From assembly GCA_041685045.1 (NCBI GenBank), contig JAWLGP010000002.1:1-64000 (forward strand): DNA of 64,000 bases. Reading direction: 5' to 3'. Made by a program: the position numbers and the translations under genes. Each line of letters begins with the position of its first letter. Within the stretch, counting starts at the first letter, position 1. Positions 52,189 through 60,476 of this stretch are shown here, piece by piece. This DNA is from Thiohalomonas sp041685045. GTDB taxonomy: Bacteria; Pseudomonadota; Gammaproteobacteria; Thiohalomonadales; Thiohalomonadaceae. The notes below the pieces were generated by a model that saw only the letters and a program-made list of their open reading frames with translations, did no database searches and was not told the DNA's origin.

Positions 52189-54344
52189 GCACGCCCAGTG
52201 TCACCATCGCCGTGGCCGGCAACCCCAACTGCGGCAAGTCGACGCTGATCAACGGTATCGCCGGCTCCCGTCTCCAGGTGGGCAACTGGCCCGGGGTGAC
52301 GGTCGAGCGAAAGGAGGCCGAATTCTCCCGCGGGGGCCGCGCCGTCCGCCTGGTCGATCTCCCCGGCACCTACAGCCTCAGCCCCTACACGGAAGAGGAG
52401 GTGGTCGCTCGCGACTACCTGACTGGCGAGCGGCCGGACGTTATCGTCAACGTGGTCGACGCCACCAACCTGGAACGCAACCTGTTCCTGACCTTCCAGC
52501 TGCTGGAGCTGGATATCCCGGTGGTTCTGGCCCTCAACATCTACGACGAGGCGGAGAAGAAGGGATATCGCATCGATGTCGCCGCACTGGAGGAACTGCT
52601 GGACATCCGTGTCGTGCCGACCGTGGCGACCCGCGACAAAGGACTTTCGGAACTCCTCGATGCCGCCGTCGAGACAGCCGAAAGGGGCGCCGCGCGCTCG
52701 AAACCCATCTCCTATGGCGAGGATATCGACGGCGCCGTGCAGCGGGTGCAGGGGCGCCTGAAACAGCAGTATCCCGAGATCGCCGCCCGCTATCCGCTGC
52801 GCTGGCTCGCTCTTAAGGTGATGGAGGGCGACGAGCGCGTCCTGGAGGAGACCGACATCGACCATGAGGCGCTGCTGGAAGGCGCTGTCGACCACCTCCT
52901 GAGTGCCCATGACGAGGACATCGAGTCCCTCGTCGCCGATGTCCGTTACGGTCGGGTGTCGGGCCTGGTTCGCGAAGTTGTTCAGAAGCCCCGGCAGCAG
53001 CGGCGGGAGCTGACCGAGCGCATCGATCGCATCGTCCTGAACCGTTTCCTGGGCGTGCCGCTTTTCCTTGGCGCCATGTGGCTGCTGTTCAAGCTCACCT
53101 TCGACATCTCCACGCCGTTTGTCGACTGGATCGACGGCGTGACCACCGGTCCGCTGACCCGCTGGACGGAGGCGCTCCTCGGTGCACTGGCCGCGCCGGA
53201 GTGGGTCGTCTCCCTGGCGACCGAGGGCATCATCGGCGGTGTCGGCTTCGTGCTGGTCTTCGTCCCGGTGATCTTCGCCATGATGTTTTTCATCACCTTC
53301 CTGGAGGCGAGCGGCTACATGGCCCGCGCCGCCTTCGTCATGGACCGGGTGATGCACGCCATGGGGCTGCACGGCAAGTCGTTCATCCCGTTGCTGATGG
53401 GATTTGGCTGCAACGTGCCCGCTGTCTATGCGACGCGGACCCTGGAAAATCCGAGGGATCGGGCGCTCACCTCACTGCTGATCCCGCTGATGTCGTGCGG
53501 GGCGCGCCTGCCGGTCTACGTGCTGTTCGTCGGCGTCTTCTTCGCTGCCTCGGCGGGCACGGTGATGTGGTCGCTTTACGTGCTCGGCATCGCCCTGGCG
53601 GTGGTGATGGGGATCGTGTTCAAGCGCACGCTGTTTCGGGGTGAGGCGCCGCTGTTCATTATGGAGTTGCCGCCCTATCGGCTGCCGACTCTGAAAAGTC
53701 TGCTGATCCACACCTGGGAGAAGGGCAAACACTTTCTCATCAAGGCGGGCACCTGGATCCTCGCCGTCTCCGTGGTGGTCTGGTTCATGCTCAATCTGCC
53801 CTGGGGCGTGGAGGATCGCAAGGATTCCCTCCTGGGCCAGGCGGGGCAGGTGATGGTCCCGGTATTCGAGCCGCTCGGTTTCGGGCGCTGGGAGGCGGGT
53901 GCGGCGCTCATCACCGGCTTGGTGGCCAAGGAGGTGGTGGTCGGCACCATGGGCGAGATCTATACCGATGCCGGCGAGGAGCCCGAGGGTGAGGTCCCCG
54001 GCTTGGCGGAAGACCTGAGCTTCATCGGCAGTTCATTCCTGGATGCGGTACACGCGGCTGGTAACAATGTGGTCTCCACCTTCGGTATCGCCAGTATCGC
54101 CGCCGACGAAGAGGAGGGACAGTCGGCCTTGAAGCAGGCCGTGGCCGGCGCCTTTACTCCGCTCAGCGCCTACGCCTTCATGGCCTTCGTGCTGCTCTAT
54201 GCCCCCTGCGTCATCACGGCCATTGCCATGCGCCAGGAGCTGGGTACCTGGAAGTGGGCCGGTATCGCCTTCGGGTATCAGTTTCTGCTGGCGTGGGGCG
54301 TGGCCTTTGTCATTTACCAGGGGGGACGGCTGCTCGGTTTCTGA
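52185..54344 (+). CDS. feoB: Ferrous iron transporter FeoB
   Basis: A 719-residue inner-membrane Fe(II) transporter with an N-terminal G domain: GNPNCGKSTLI near residue 12, the DLPGTYSLSPYT switch near 58 and LALNIYDEAEKKG. Two Gate motifs follow, including LLMGFGCNVPAVYATRT and LLIPLMSCGARLPVYVLF with conserved Cys. Normal family length. Third gene of the Fur-boxed operon, followed by the small Cys-rich protein. Confidence 0.96.
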   Translation: MSTPSVTIAVAGNPNCGKSTLINGIAGSRLQVGNWPGVTVERKEAEFSRGGRAVRLVDLPGTYSLSPYTEEEVVARDYLTGERPDVIVNVVDATNLERNLFLTFQLLELDIPVVLALNIYDEAEKKGYRIDVAALEELLDIRVVPTVATRDKGLSELLDAAVETAERGAARSKPISYGEDIDGAVQRVQGRLKQQYPEIAARYPLRWLALKVMEGDERVLEETDIDHEALLEGAVDHLLSAHDEDIESLVADVRYGRVSGLVREVVQKPRQQRRELTERIDRIVLNRFLGVPLFLGAMWLLFKLTFDISTPFVDWIDGVTTGPLTRWTEALLGALAAPEWVVSLATEGIIGGVGFVLVFVPVIFAMMFFITFLEASGYMARAAFVMDRVMHAMGLHGKSFIPLLMGFGCNVPAVYATRTLENPRDRALTSLLIPLMSCGARLPVYVLFVGVFFAASAGTVMWSLYVLGIALAVVMGIVFKRTLFRGEAPLFIMELPPYRLPTLKSLLIHTWEKGKHFLIKAGTWILAVSVVVWFMLNLPWGVEDRKDSLLGQAGQVMVPVFEPLGFGRWEAGAALITGLVAKEVVVGTMGEIYTDAGEEPEGEVPGLAEDLSFIGSSFLDAVHAAGNNVVSTFGIASIAADEEEGQSALKQAVAGAFTPLSAYAFMAFVLLYAPCVITAIAMRQELGTWKWAGIAFGYQFLLAWGVAFVIYQGGRLLGF

Positions 54345-54376
54345 CCGAGCTGTTTCCCAAAAAGAGGACTAGCCCT

Positions 54377-54613
54377 ATGACACCCATCGATTTCATCTGG
54401 TTGGCCCTGATCGGCGGCGCCACCGGCTACCTGCTGCTGCGATCGGTCAAATGCGGCAAGTCTCCTTGCGGCACCTGCGGCGGCTGCGGTGTGAGCGCTG
54501 CCCATTGCCCTTCCTCCGTGAGAGCGTCCATGGCATCGGGCGTTGAAAGCGTTCAGCCGATCACTCTGAAGCGCTATCGCCAGGCAGACGCTCCACAAGA
54601 TCAGGATAGATAG
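54377..54613 (+). CDS. FeoB-associated Cys-rich membrane protein
   Basis: A 78-residue protein with one N-terminal membrane helix (FIWLALIGGATGYLLL) followed by a Cys cluster (KCGKSPCGTCGGCGVSAAHC), the hallmark of FeoB-associated Cys-rich proteins. It sits 32 bp after feoB. Likely assists Fe(II) delivery or senses iron, by analogy with FeoC; no direct proof in the sequence. Confidence 0.85.
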   Translation: MTPIDFIWLALIGGATGYLLLRSVKCGKSPCGTCGGCGVSAAHCPSSVRASMASGVESVQPITLKRYRQADAPQDQDR

Positions 54614-54643
54614 TTCGTGGCGGTCGGCTAACGGGGGTTTGCC

Positions 54644-55387
54644 TCAATGCCCGAACCGGAAAAAGGCAATGGTCGCAATGCCCGCCAGCATGAGGACAAA
54701 CTGGCGGGCCGATGCAGCCAGCGAGGTTTGGCGATGGAGCCCGGGCATCAAATCGGCCACTGCGATATAGATAAAGCTCGCAGCTGATATGCCCAAAACA
54801 TACGGGATGGCACCGCGGGCCTCGGCAAGCCAGAAATAGGCGATCAGTGCCCCGGGCAGTGTCGTGGCTGAAGAGAGGGCGTTGAAGACCAGCGCCTTGG
54901 CGCGGGAGTAGCCGCTCTCAAGCAGAATCGCGAAGTCCCCCACCTCTTGGGGAACCTCATGGGCGATCACTGCGAGGGCAGTGGCGACACCGAGCGGAAT
55001 GGAGGTGTAAAAGGCCGCGGCGATCACGACGCCATCGACAAAATTGTGAAAGGCGTCGCCCACCAGAATCAGTGTTCCCGCTTGGCCATGTACCTCGCAA
55101 CCTGCTTTATGGCAGTGGCGCCAGATGATCAGCTTCTCCAGCAGGAAGAAGATGACGATCCCCGCCAGTACCGTGCCCGTGACTACGTGGGGCTGAACGC
55201 CCGACTTCAGCCCGGCGGGAATCATTCCCAAAAAAGCCGCGCCCAATAGGGTACCGGTCGAGTAACTGATGAGACAGGGTATGACGCTTTTGCGGATCGC
55301 TTCGGGGAAAAGCAGCATCAAGGCCGCGCCGGCAATCGCACCGATACTGCCAAGCGCCGCAAAGGCCATTACCCAGACCAACAGCAT
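54644..55387 (-). CDS. ZIP-family metal transporter
   Basis: A 247-residue membrane protein with seven to eight helices. The ZIP metal-site motifs HNFVDGVVIAA and HEVPQEVGDFAIL are intact, and the variable loop has HCHKAGCEVHG. ZIP proteins import zinc, iron or manganese. It faces the feo operon 30 bp from its end, so metal uptake genes cluster here. Start at 55387 (MLLVWVMAF) matches the usual N-terminus. Confidence 0.88.
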   Translation of the reverse strand: MLLVWVMAFAALGSIGAIAGAALMLLFPEAIRKSVIPCLISYSTGTLLGAAFLGMIPAGLKSGVQPHVVTGTVLAGIVIFFLLEKLIIWRHCHKAGCEVHGQAGTLILVGDAFHNFVDGVVIAAAFYTSIPLGVATALAVIAHEVPQEVGDFAILLESGYSRAKALVFNALSSATTLPGALIAYFWLAEARGAIPYVLGISAASFIYIAVADLMPGLHRQTSLAASARQFVLMLAGIATIAFFRFGH

Positions 55388-56431
55388 GGAATAAATCCTT
55401 CTGGCCAAGAAGAGCGGATAAAGTAATCTCCTCAAGATCAGCCACGCCCTCTATGGAGTCAAGGCTGGTATGAAACAGGGCCCGCGTTAAATGCGTGGCA
55501 AATTCCGGCCATAAGCGGCGAAGAAAGTTAGCGGCTGGCCGGTGTCGGAAATCGCGCATTAGGGAACGACACGACGTTCGACTGCGGGCATCGGCACAAG
55601 CACCTCGTTCCTCTTTTCTGTTCTGTTCTTTTCTCACCCGGTTCATCCCTGGGCACTCCGTTGTGTGGCTGGAACCGTGGATAGCCAAGCCCGTCCACCG
55701 ATGATTCGCCTGGATCCCTTACCTTTCGGTAGTCCGGTATCGGGATGGACCCATACGCGATCGATACGACGGCCATTCATGTTTGGAAATAGATCTGTCA
55801 CCTGGTCGGCCTTCAGCTGGCATTTTCGCAAGCTAAAAGGATCTCCCAAACCTATCAACAGTTTTCTTGCTGGGATGCCGACCAATAATTTCGTGTCAAC
55901 TGTCGACGCCATATCGAATTCGAGGTTCGAAAACAAACCGCCGCCGAATAGAGTGCGGTTGAGATCATGCAGAGGCACAGCATGCCTGGGAGATATGTAT
56001 CCACTTCCCAGTGAGACGCGGATACATCTCGCGGCCAAGACTGAAATACATACATAAACAATGCATGTATAAGGAGGCGGCAAAGCTGGCCATCAAACAA
56101 AGCACATTCTTAGTCCCTGCGGTTGCTTTCATATTTCCCTGTAAGTCGCAATGCTATTGCGAAAAACACGCGCTAGCCGCCAATAAATTGGCGGCCTTGA
56201 ATTTGCTTGTCCCCTTCAATGTCCCGGTTTTTCCGGGATCCGCATCGACTCGTCTGTAGGCGAAACTCCTACAAACGTTTGTCTGTGTGGATTACAGACG
56301 GGTTCCCGTTTGGGTGAGATAGTCGAACCGTGGTCGACGCCGGAAAAGCTTGTGAAGAGCAAGGTCTAATAAAAAAGTCGGCAACGTTTTGCATGTCGCT
56401 TAACCAAGGAGTGGATTAAATCAGGATTGGT
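55388..56431. other. 1-kb gene-free region with a cluster of inverted repeats
   Basis: No convincing gene in about 1 kb. The right half holds several near-perfect inverted repeats in under 160 bp: TCGCAAT/ATTGCGA (56146-56162), GCCGCCAAT/ATTGGCGGC (56176-56195), TCCCGG/CCGGGA with a T5 loop (56222-56238), the palindrome ACAAACGTTTGT (56271-56282) and GTCTGT/ACAGAC (56281-56299). They may be terminators, operators or a structured leader of the lipoprotein gene. Confidence 0.5.
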
Positions 56432-57556
56432 TTGTGTCGAAGGATTGTTTGTGGGAATCAGAAAAAGGAAGCTGTTATGGGTCCGAAAAAACAAGTCACT
56501 TCTCTGGTTCATTGCCCTGCAGAACTCATTGTTTTGTCGCTTGTTCCCGATCCGATCCTCGTGGAAGTGTGGTCGTTTAATGAGTGGTTGGTCGGCAGGA
56601 TTGCAAACGGTTACAAAAAACTGTATTGCAGCGTCTCACTCAGGCGAGAGACTTCTCCACAAGGGCTCCAGAAAAACCGGATCCCCCTGAATCGGAGAAC
56701 AACGAAAACGCTGACAGCAAAATCGTCGTACACAATCGGCAAGAGCTCCATCATCCTGCTCGTCGCCCTGGCAGTGGCCGGTTGTGGCGGCGGCGGGTCG
56801 TCCAGCGACGTTAGCGCGCCCACACGATCCACCTCTGTTGACGCCAAGAGCGAACCGAGAGCCGATGACCTCGAGCATTACGCGCTCGATGTGCTGAGTA
56901 CCGACGACCGCTTCCCCGACGACTTCTACAGCGAGCCGAACCAGACGGGGCAGCTGCGCACCATCTACCACCTCAAATCGACCGATGTGGCCGCCCCGGC
57001 CGCGAACGGCACCGGCAAGTTCGACCTCTGCACCGATGACGTCAACCAGGGCATCGGCTGGGTGACCACCCATTACGCTGACCTTGAAGGCGCCACCCTG
57101 GTCGACACCGGCGAGACCGAGCGCTACTACGATGCGAGCTGGGAGATCGCCTCCACACCGGTCAGCTATCGGGATGTAAGGGTGTTCAAGTGCAGCTTCG
57201 CCGACCGCAGCGTCTACGACTGGGACCAGCCGAACAGCGCGCTGGCACGCATTGACAGCGAGGCCGATTCCGCTCGGTTGAAGGCCGTCGCCGACTACCT
57301 CTGGTATTTCAGTCCTAACAACAACTACGGCAACGCGGTGCTGGCCACCGAGACCAGTGAGCTGGCCGACCGCCCGGTCTACACCATGACCAAGCTCTAC
57401 AGCCAGCTCAACTGGGACGGTCAGTGCAATAGCGCCATCATCACCGAAGCGCGCTACAGCGTCGACCCGGTTAGTGGAATCCTCAGCGTCGAACGCAGCG
57501 TGGTCGATGGTTTCCTGTGGCGACTGGGCGACAACGGTGCGGAGTTCTGCGTCTGA
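56432..57556 (+). CDS. Putative lipoprotein, start uncertain
   Basis: The mature part begins after a lipobox in KSSIILLVALAVAGCGGGGS (Cys near residue 118 of the long frame), followed by a Ser-rich linker and a secreted domain of about 250 residues with a few Cys (FDLCTDD, VFKCSFAD, DGQCNSAI, AEFCV). The family is not recognised. In-frame starts lie far upstream (TTG 56432, ATG 56477), leaving about 100 residues before the signal sequence, which is odd; the true start may be blurred by a mutation. Confidence 0.55.
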   Translation: MCRRIVCGNQKKEAVMGPKKQVTSLVHCPAELIVLSLVPDPILVEVWSFNEWLVGRIANGYKKLYCSVSLRRETSPQGLQKNRIPLNRRTTKTLTAKSSYTIGKSSIILLVALAVAGCGGGGSSSDVSAPTRSTSVDAKSEPRADDLEHYALDVLSTDDRFPDDFYSEPNQTGQLRTIYHLKSTDVAAPAANGTGKFDLCTDDVNQGIGWVTTHYADLEGATLVDTGETERYYDASWEIASTPVSYRDVRVFKCSFADRSVYDWDQPNSALARIDSEADSARLKAVADYLWYFSPNNNYGNAVLATETSELADRPVYTMTKLYSQLNWDGQCNSAIITEARYSVDPVSGILSVERSVVDGFLWRLGDNGAEFCV

Positions 57557-57673
57557 TTTTTGCGCTAGGCGGCAGTTCAAGGAAATAGATGACTGGCCGG
57601 ACGTTGGTAACGCTGTTCCTGACCGCTACGGGCCGAAGCGGCGGGAACGGAGATTTGATGGGAGTAGCCGAAT

Positions 57674-59521
57674 ATGAAACCGTTGGAAGTTCATAACGAA
57701 TGGCGAGCCGAAGGCTCCCAGGAAGAATACACCCGCGAAAACGTGGTGCGGTGGGTCGACAACCTGCCTTTGACCGATATCGAGCGGACAACCCGACTCG
57801 TAACCGCCGCCTTGCACGATTTCAACAGGGCTGTAATCCCGGCCCTCGATCGCTACAGACTGCTCGAGATCTACGCCCGGCCGATGGCGACGATGTTGCC
57901 TCACCTCATCAAGTACTACGGCAACGAAACCTTCCCTTTGCCGAACAGCACCCGGAAGTTCGTGCTCCTGACCACCAAATTGCTCTGGCAGTATTTGGTC
58001 GGTTACAAAAGGGTGCTGGAAAGCGAACAGGCTTCCAATTGGCTGGTCCGGAAAACCCAAGTCCATGCATGGTACACCTCGGCACACCGCATGATGCGCT
58101 GTTTCGCCTTTCTTCTGAAAAACCACCGCTTGGTTCACGATGGCGACCCCGACGGGATTTGGCGGGCCATTCACCGGCTTTACCTGGTATGTGAAAGCGA
58201 CGGGTGGACCGACAAGGCAATCCCCCTTTGTGCGGATACCGAGGTCACCAGCACCATCCATGACGATTACGCCCGCATCCTGCTCCTTTCCCGGATTGAT
58301 CTGCGGCACATCACCTTGAAACAGTTCATGGAAATTTCGGGGACTTGGCCCGAGTGGACCAACCCCGTTCGGATTTGCCGGCTCACGGACGATTATCGAA
58401 AATCCCAGGGTGCGTTGTTGATCAATGCGGAGCATGACGCCCCTCCCCAGCCGTTTGGTCGCTTCGATCTCGAAGCACTGAGGAAAAACCCCAACGTCCT
58501 GGTCATCGATACCCATCTCCTGGAGGCACGCATAAGACGTTATCGCGAGCAGTTGCGGGTTTCGCGGGACAAGAGCGTTCACGTGTCCGGTTTCAGGATT
58601 AGTGAACAGACATTGAACGCCATACATGCTGCCTGGTGCCAACGCCCCACCCGGCTGGAAAAACGCAAAAAGGAGGAAAATTTCTCCGTCTTCCTCACGC
58701 TTGGTCTTGTTCAGTCCCACAACCACCTCAGTACCTGCACCCTCAAGGGTGGCCACACGCCGCTCAAGAACCCGAGTCGGTTCGGTCTTCAGCTCGAGCC
58801 CGAAGAGATGTTCACGGTCAGACTCGGGGACCACCCCGACGTATGGAGCAGAATCTACGGACTGCCTGCCGTTGAGAAGCGGTCGGTTACGCTGCGCCGG
58901 TTGGATGCCGAGACCAGGCCATTGATAGTCAAGGTGGTAGACCACAGCCGTCACGGATACTGCATGAGGTTGGAGCGCGAACAGGTGGAACGGATCCGAA
59001 TCGGCGACGTCGCTGCTGTTCGCAACAGTGACGGCGATGGGTGGAACGTGGGCCAGATACGCTGGATCCTGAGCGACAAGCGCAACGAGTCCTTCCTCAT
59101 CGGCCTCCAGCTCCACATGCAGGAGGCTTTCCCGGCTACATTTATGGTGCTTACAAATGGACAACGCAGTGTCCCGCAACCCTGCATTGTCGGAGTCGAT
59201 GACCATTCCCCCCCGCTGTTGATGCTTCCCCAGCTACCGGCACTGAGGAAAAAGCAGTTGATTCTCGTGCACGAACTCCACGAGACGAAGATTGTGTTGC
59301 TCGATCGCGTGGCCTCCACAACGCACATGAACTGCTACTCCTTTGAACTGGAGGCACAGCTGGATGCCGGGGAACATCTGCTGCCCCATCATCCCTCGCT
59401 CGACGATATCGAGGATGCGCTGTCCGGGAAGCACAAGCATTACAAACCCTGGGACGGTGAAACCCTGTCCCTGGTCGCGGATGAGGAGGGCAAGTCCTAT
59501 CTCTGGAACCTGCTCATCTGA
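57674..59521 (+). CDS. Large protein with C-terminal PilZ-like region
   Basis: A 615-residue protein of unknown family. Residues 1-400 are mostly helical (WVDNLPLTDIERTTRLVTAAL, YRLLEIYARPMATMLPHLI). Near residue 422 the DHSRHGYCMRL segment matches the second PilZ motif (D-x-S-x-x-G), and GWNVGQIRWI near 456 matches the closing strand of PilZ domains; the first RxxxR motif is not obvious. If real, it could sense cyclic di-GMP or be a degenerate version. No neighbour suggests a pathway. Confidence 0.6.
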   Translation: MKPLEVHNEWRAEGSQEEYTRENVVRWVDNLPLTDIERTTRLVTAALHDFNRAVIPALDRYRLLEIYARPMATMLPHLIKYYGNETFPLPNSTRKFVLLTTKLLWQYLVGYKRVLESEQASNWLVRKTQVHAWYTSAHRMMRCFAFLLKNHRLVHDGDPDGIWRAIHRLYLVCESDGWTDKAIPLCADTEVTSTIHDDYARILLLSRIDLRHITLKQFMEISGTWPEWTNPVRICRLTDDYRKSQGALLINAEHDAPPQPFGRFDLEALRKNPNVLVIDTHLLEARIRRYREQLRVSRDKSVHVSGFRISEQTLNAIHAAWCQRPTRLEKRKKEENFSVFLTLGLVQSHNHLSTCTLKGGHTPLKNPSRFGLQLEPEEMFTVRLGDHPDVWSRIYGLPAVEKRSVTLRRLDAETRPLIVKVVDHSRHGYCMRLEREQVERIRIGDVAAVRNSDGDGWNVGQIRWILSDKRNESFLIGLQLHMQEAFPATFMVLTNGQRSVPQPCIVGVDDHSPPLLMLPQLPALRKKQLILVHELHETKIVLLDRVASTTHMNCYSFELEAQLDAGEHLLPHHPSLDDIEDALSGKHKHYKPWDGETLSLVADEEGKSYLWNLLI

Positions 59522-59702
59522 GTGTCAAGTCCCCTGGGGCGAGACATCAGGCATTGGTGAGCTGGTTGGCGACAGTGTCGTCGCCGGGGAGAGCGGTGGG
59601 GCAAGCCAGTGCGCAAGGCTGCCGGAGCTGCGCTTCTCTTGATGTGCCAGGCCCGACTGCCATTGGCTATGCTCAGGGTACCCCCGTGTTGCGGAGGCTC
59701 CA

Positions 59703-59873
59703 ATGCGTTTTCTGCGTGCACTTGCTCTCGTAATGATGGGACCCGCCTTCCTCACCGGTTGCGAGGTGGTAGCAGGGATTTTCGAGGTAGGCGTCTGGGT
59801 CGGTGGTCTGTTGGTGGTGCTCGTGGTTCTGGCGATAGCCGGCATTTTCCTGTGGCTGCGCCGGAGGCGGTAA
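59703..59873 (+). CDS. Very small lipoprotein with a membrane helix
   Basis: A 56-residue ORF: MRFLRALALVMMGPAFLTGC is a signal ending in a lipobox Cys, then a short segment and a second hydrophobic helix (VGGLLVVLVVLAIAGIFLWL) ending in four Arg. Preceded by GGAGG 8 bp upstream. The arrangement is compact and typical of real small membrane proteins, but the family is unknown. Confidence 0.6.
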   Translation: MRFLRALALVMMGPAFLTGCEVVAGIFEVGVWVGGLLVVLVVLAIAGIFLWLRRRR

Positions 59874-60476
59874 CACTGGCGATGGCGTAGCTCCACGGAG
59901 TGCTTCCGGGTCGATTGCCGCCTTGTGATTTGTTCCTGCCGCGTTCTCCGTGAATTTGAAATCCGGTGCGTTTTGTACCACGAAGAAAGGGGATCGAAGT
60001 GAGTCCATTCACTTGATCCCCGCTCGATCCCTTCCTTGGGATCCCTCACGCCTTCCCTGAGCAGCCCCCTCCCTGGAGACTGCCGCGCTCTGTCATCTCC
60101 GTCGCCGTAAACGCCGGCGCCTTAGCGGTGTCGGCGCCGTCCGGCAACGAGATCCAATCGACCGACTGTCAACGACGTCAGATAACGAAAACACAAAGGA
60201 TGCGGATGTTCGCTGCGGCAAGATGATTGCAGGCATCACCGGGCCGTTGCGGTCGGCTGTCTGCCAAGGGGTGATCGGGGCACAAAGTTGTCGGGGTGGC
60301 TTTGGGGCAAACCTGCTGCTTCCGTGCGTCAAGACTTGGCATCCTTCGTTTGGCGTTGGTGCGCCCGGCTCACTTTCAGGATAGATGCGGTGCGTTGTGG
60401 TCGGTAGAACGATTTTGCAGCACGCTAGTACTCTCCCCTTGGGCATCTGCGTCGAGACGGCTCGGAAAAGAGTAGT
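59874..60476. other. 600-bp gene-free stretch
   Basis: No ORF with a recognisable pattern, no tRNA and no clear repeat. It separates the small lipoprotein from the convergent mechanosensitive channel gene. Confidence 0.4.
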
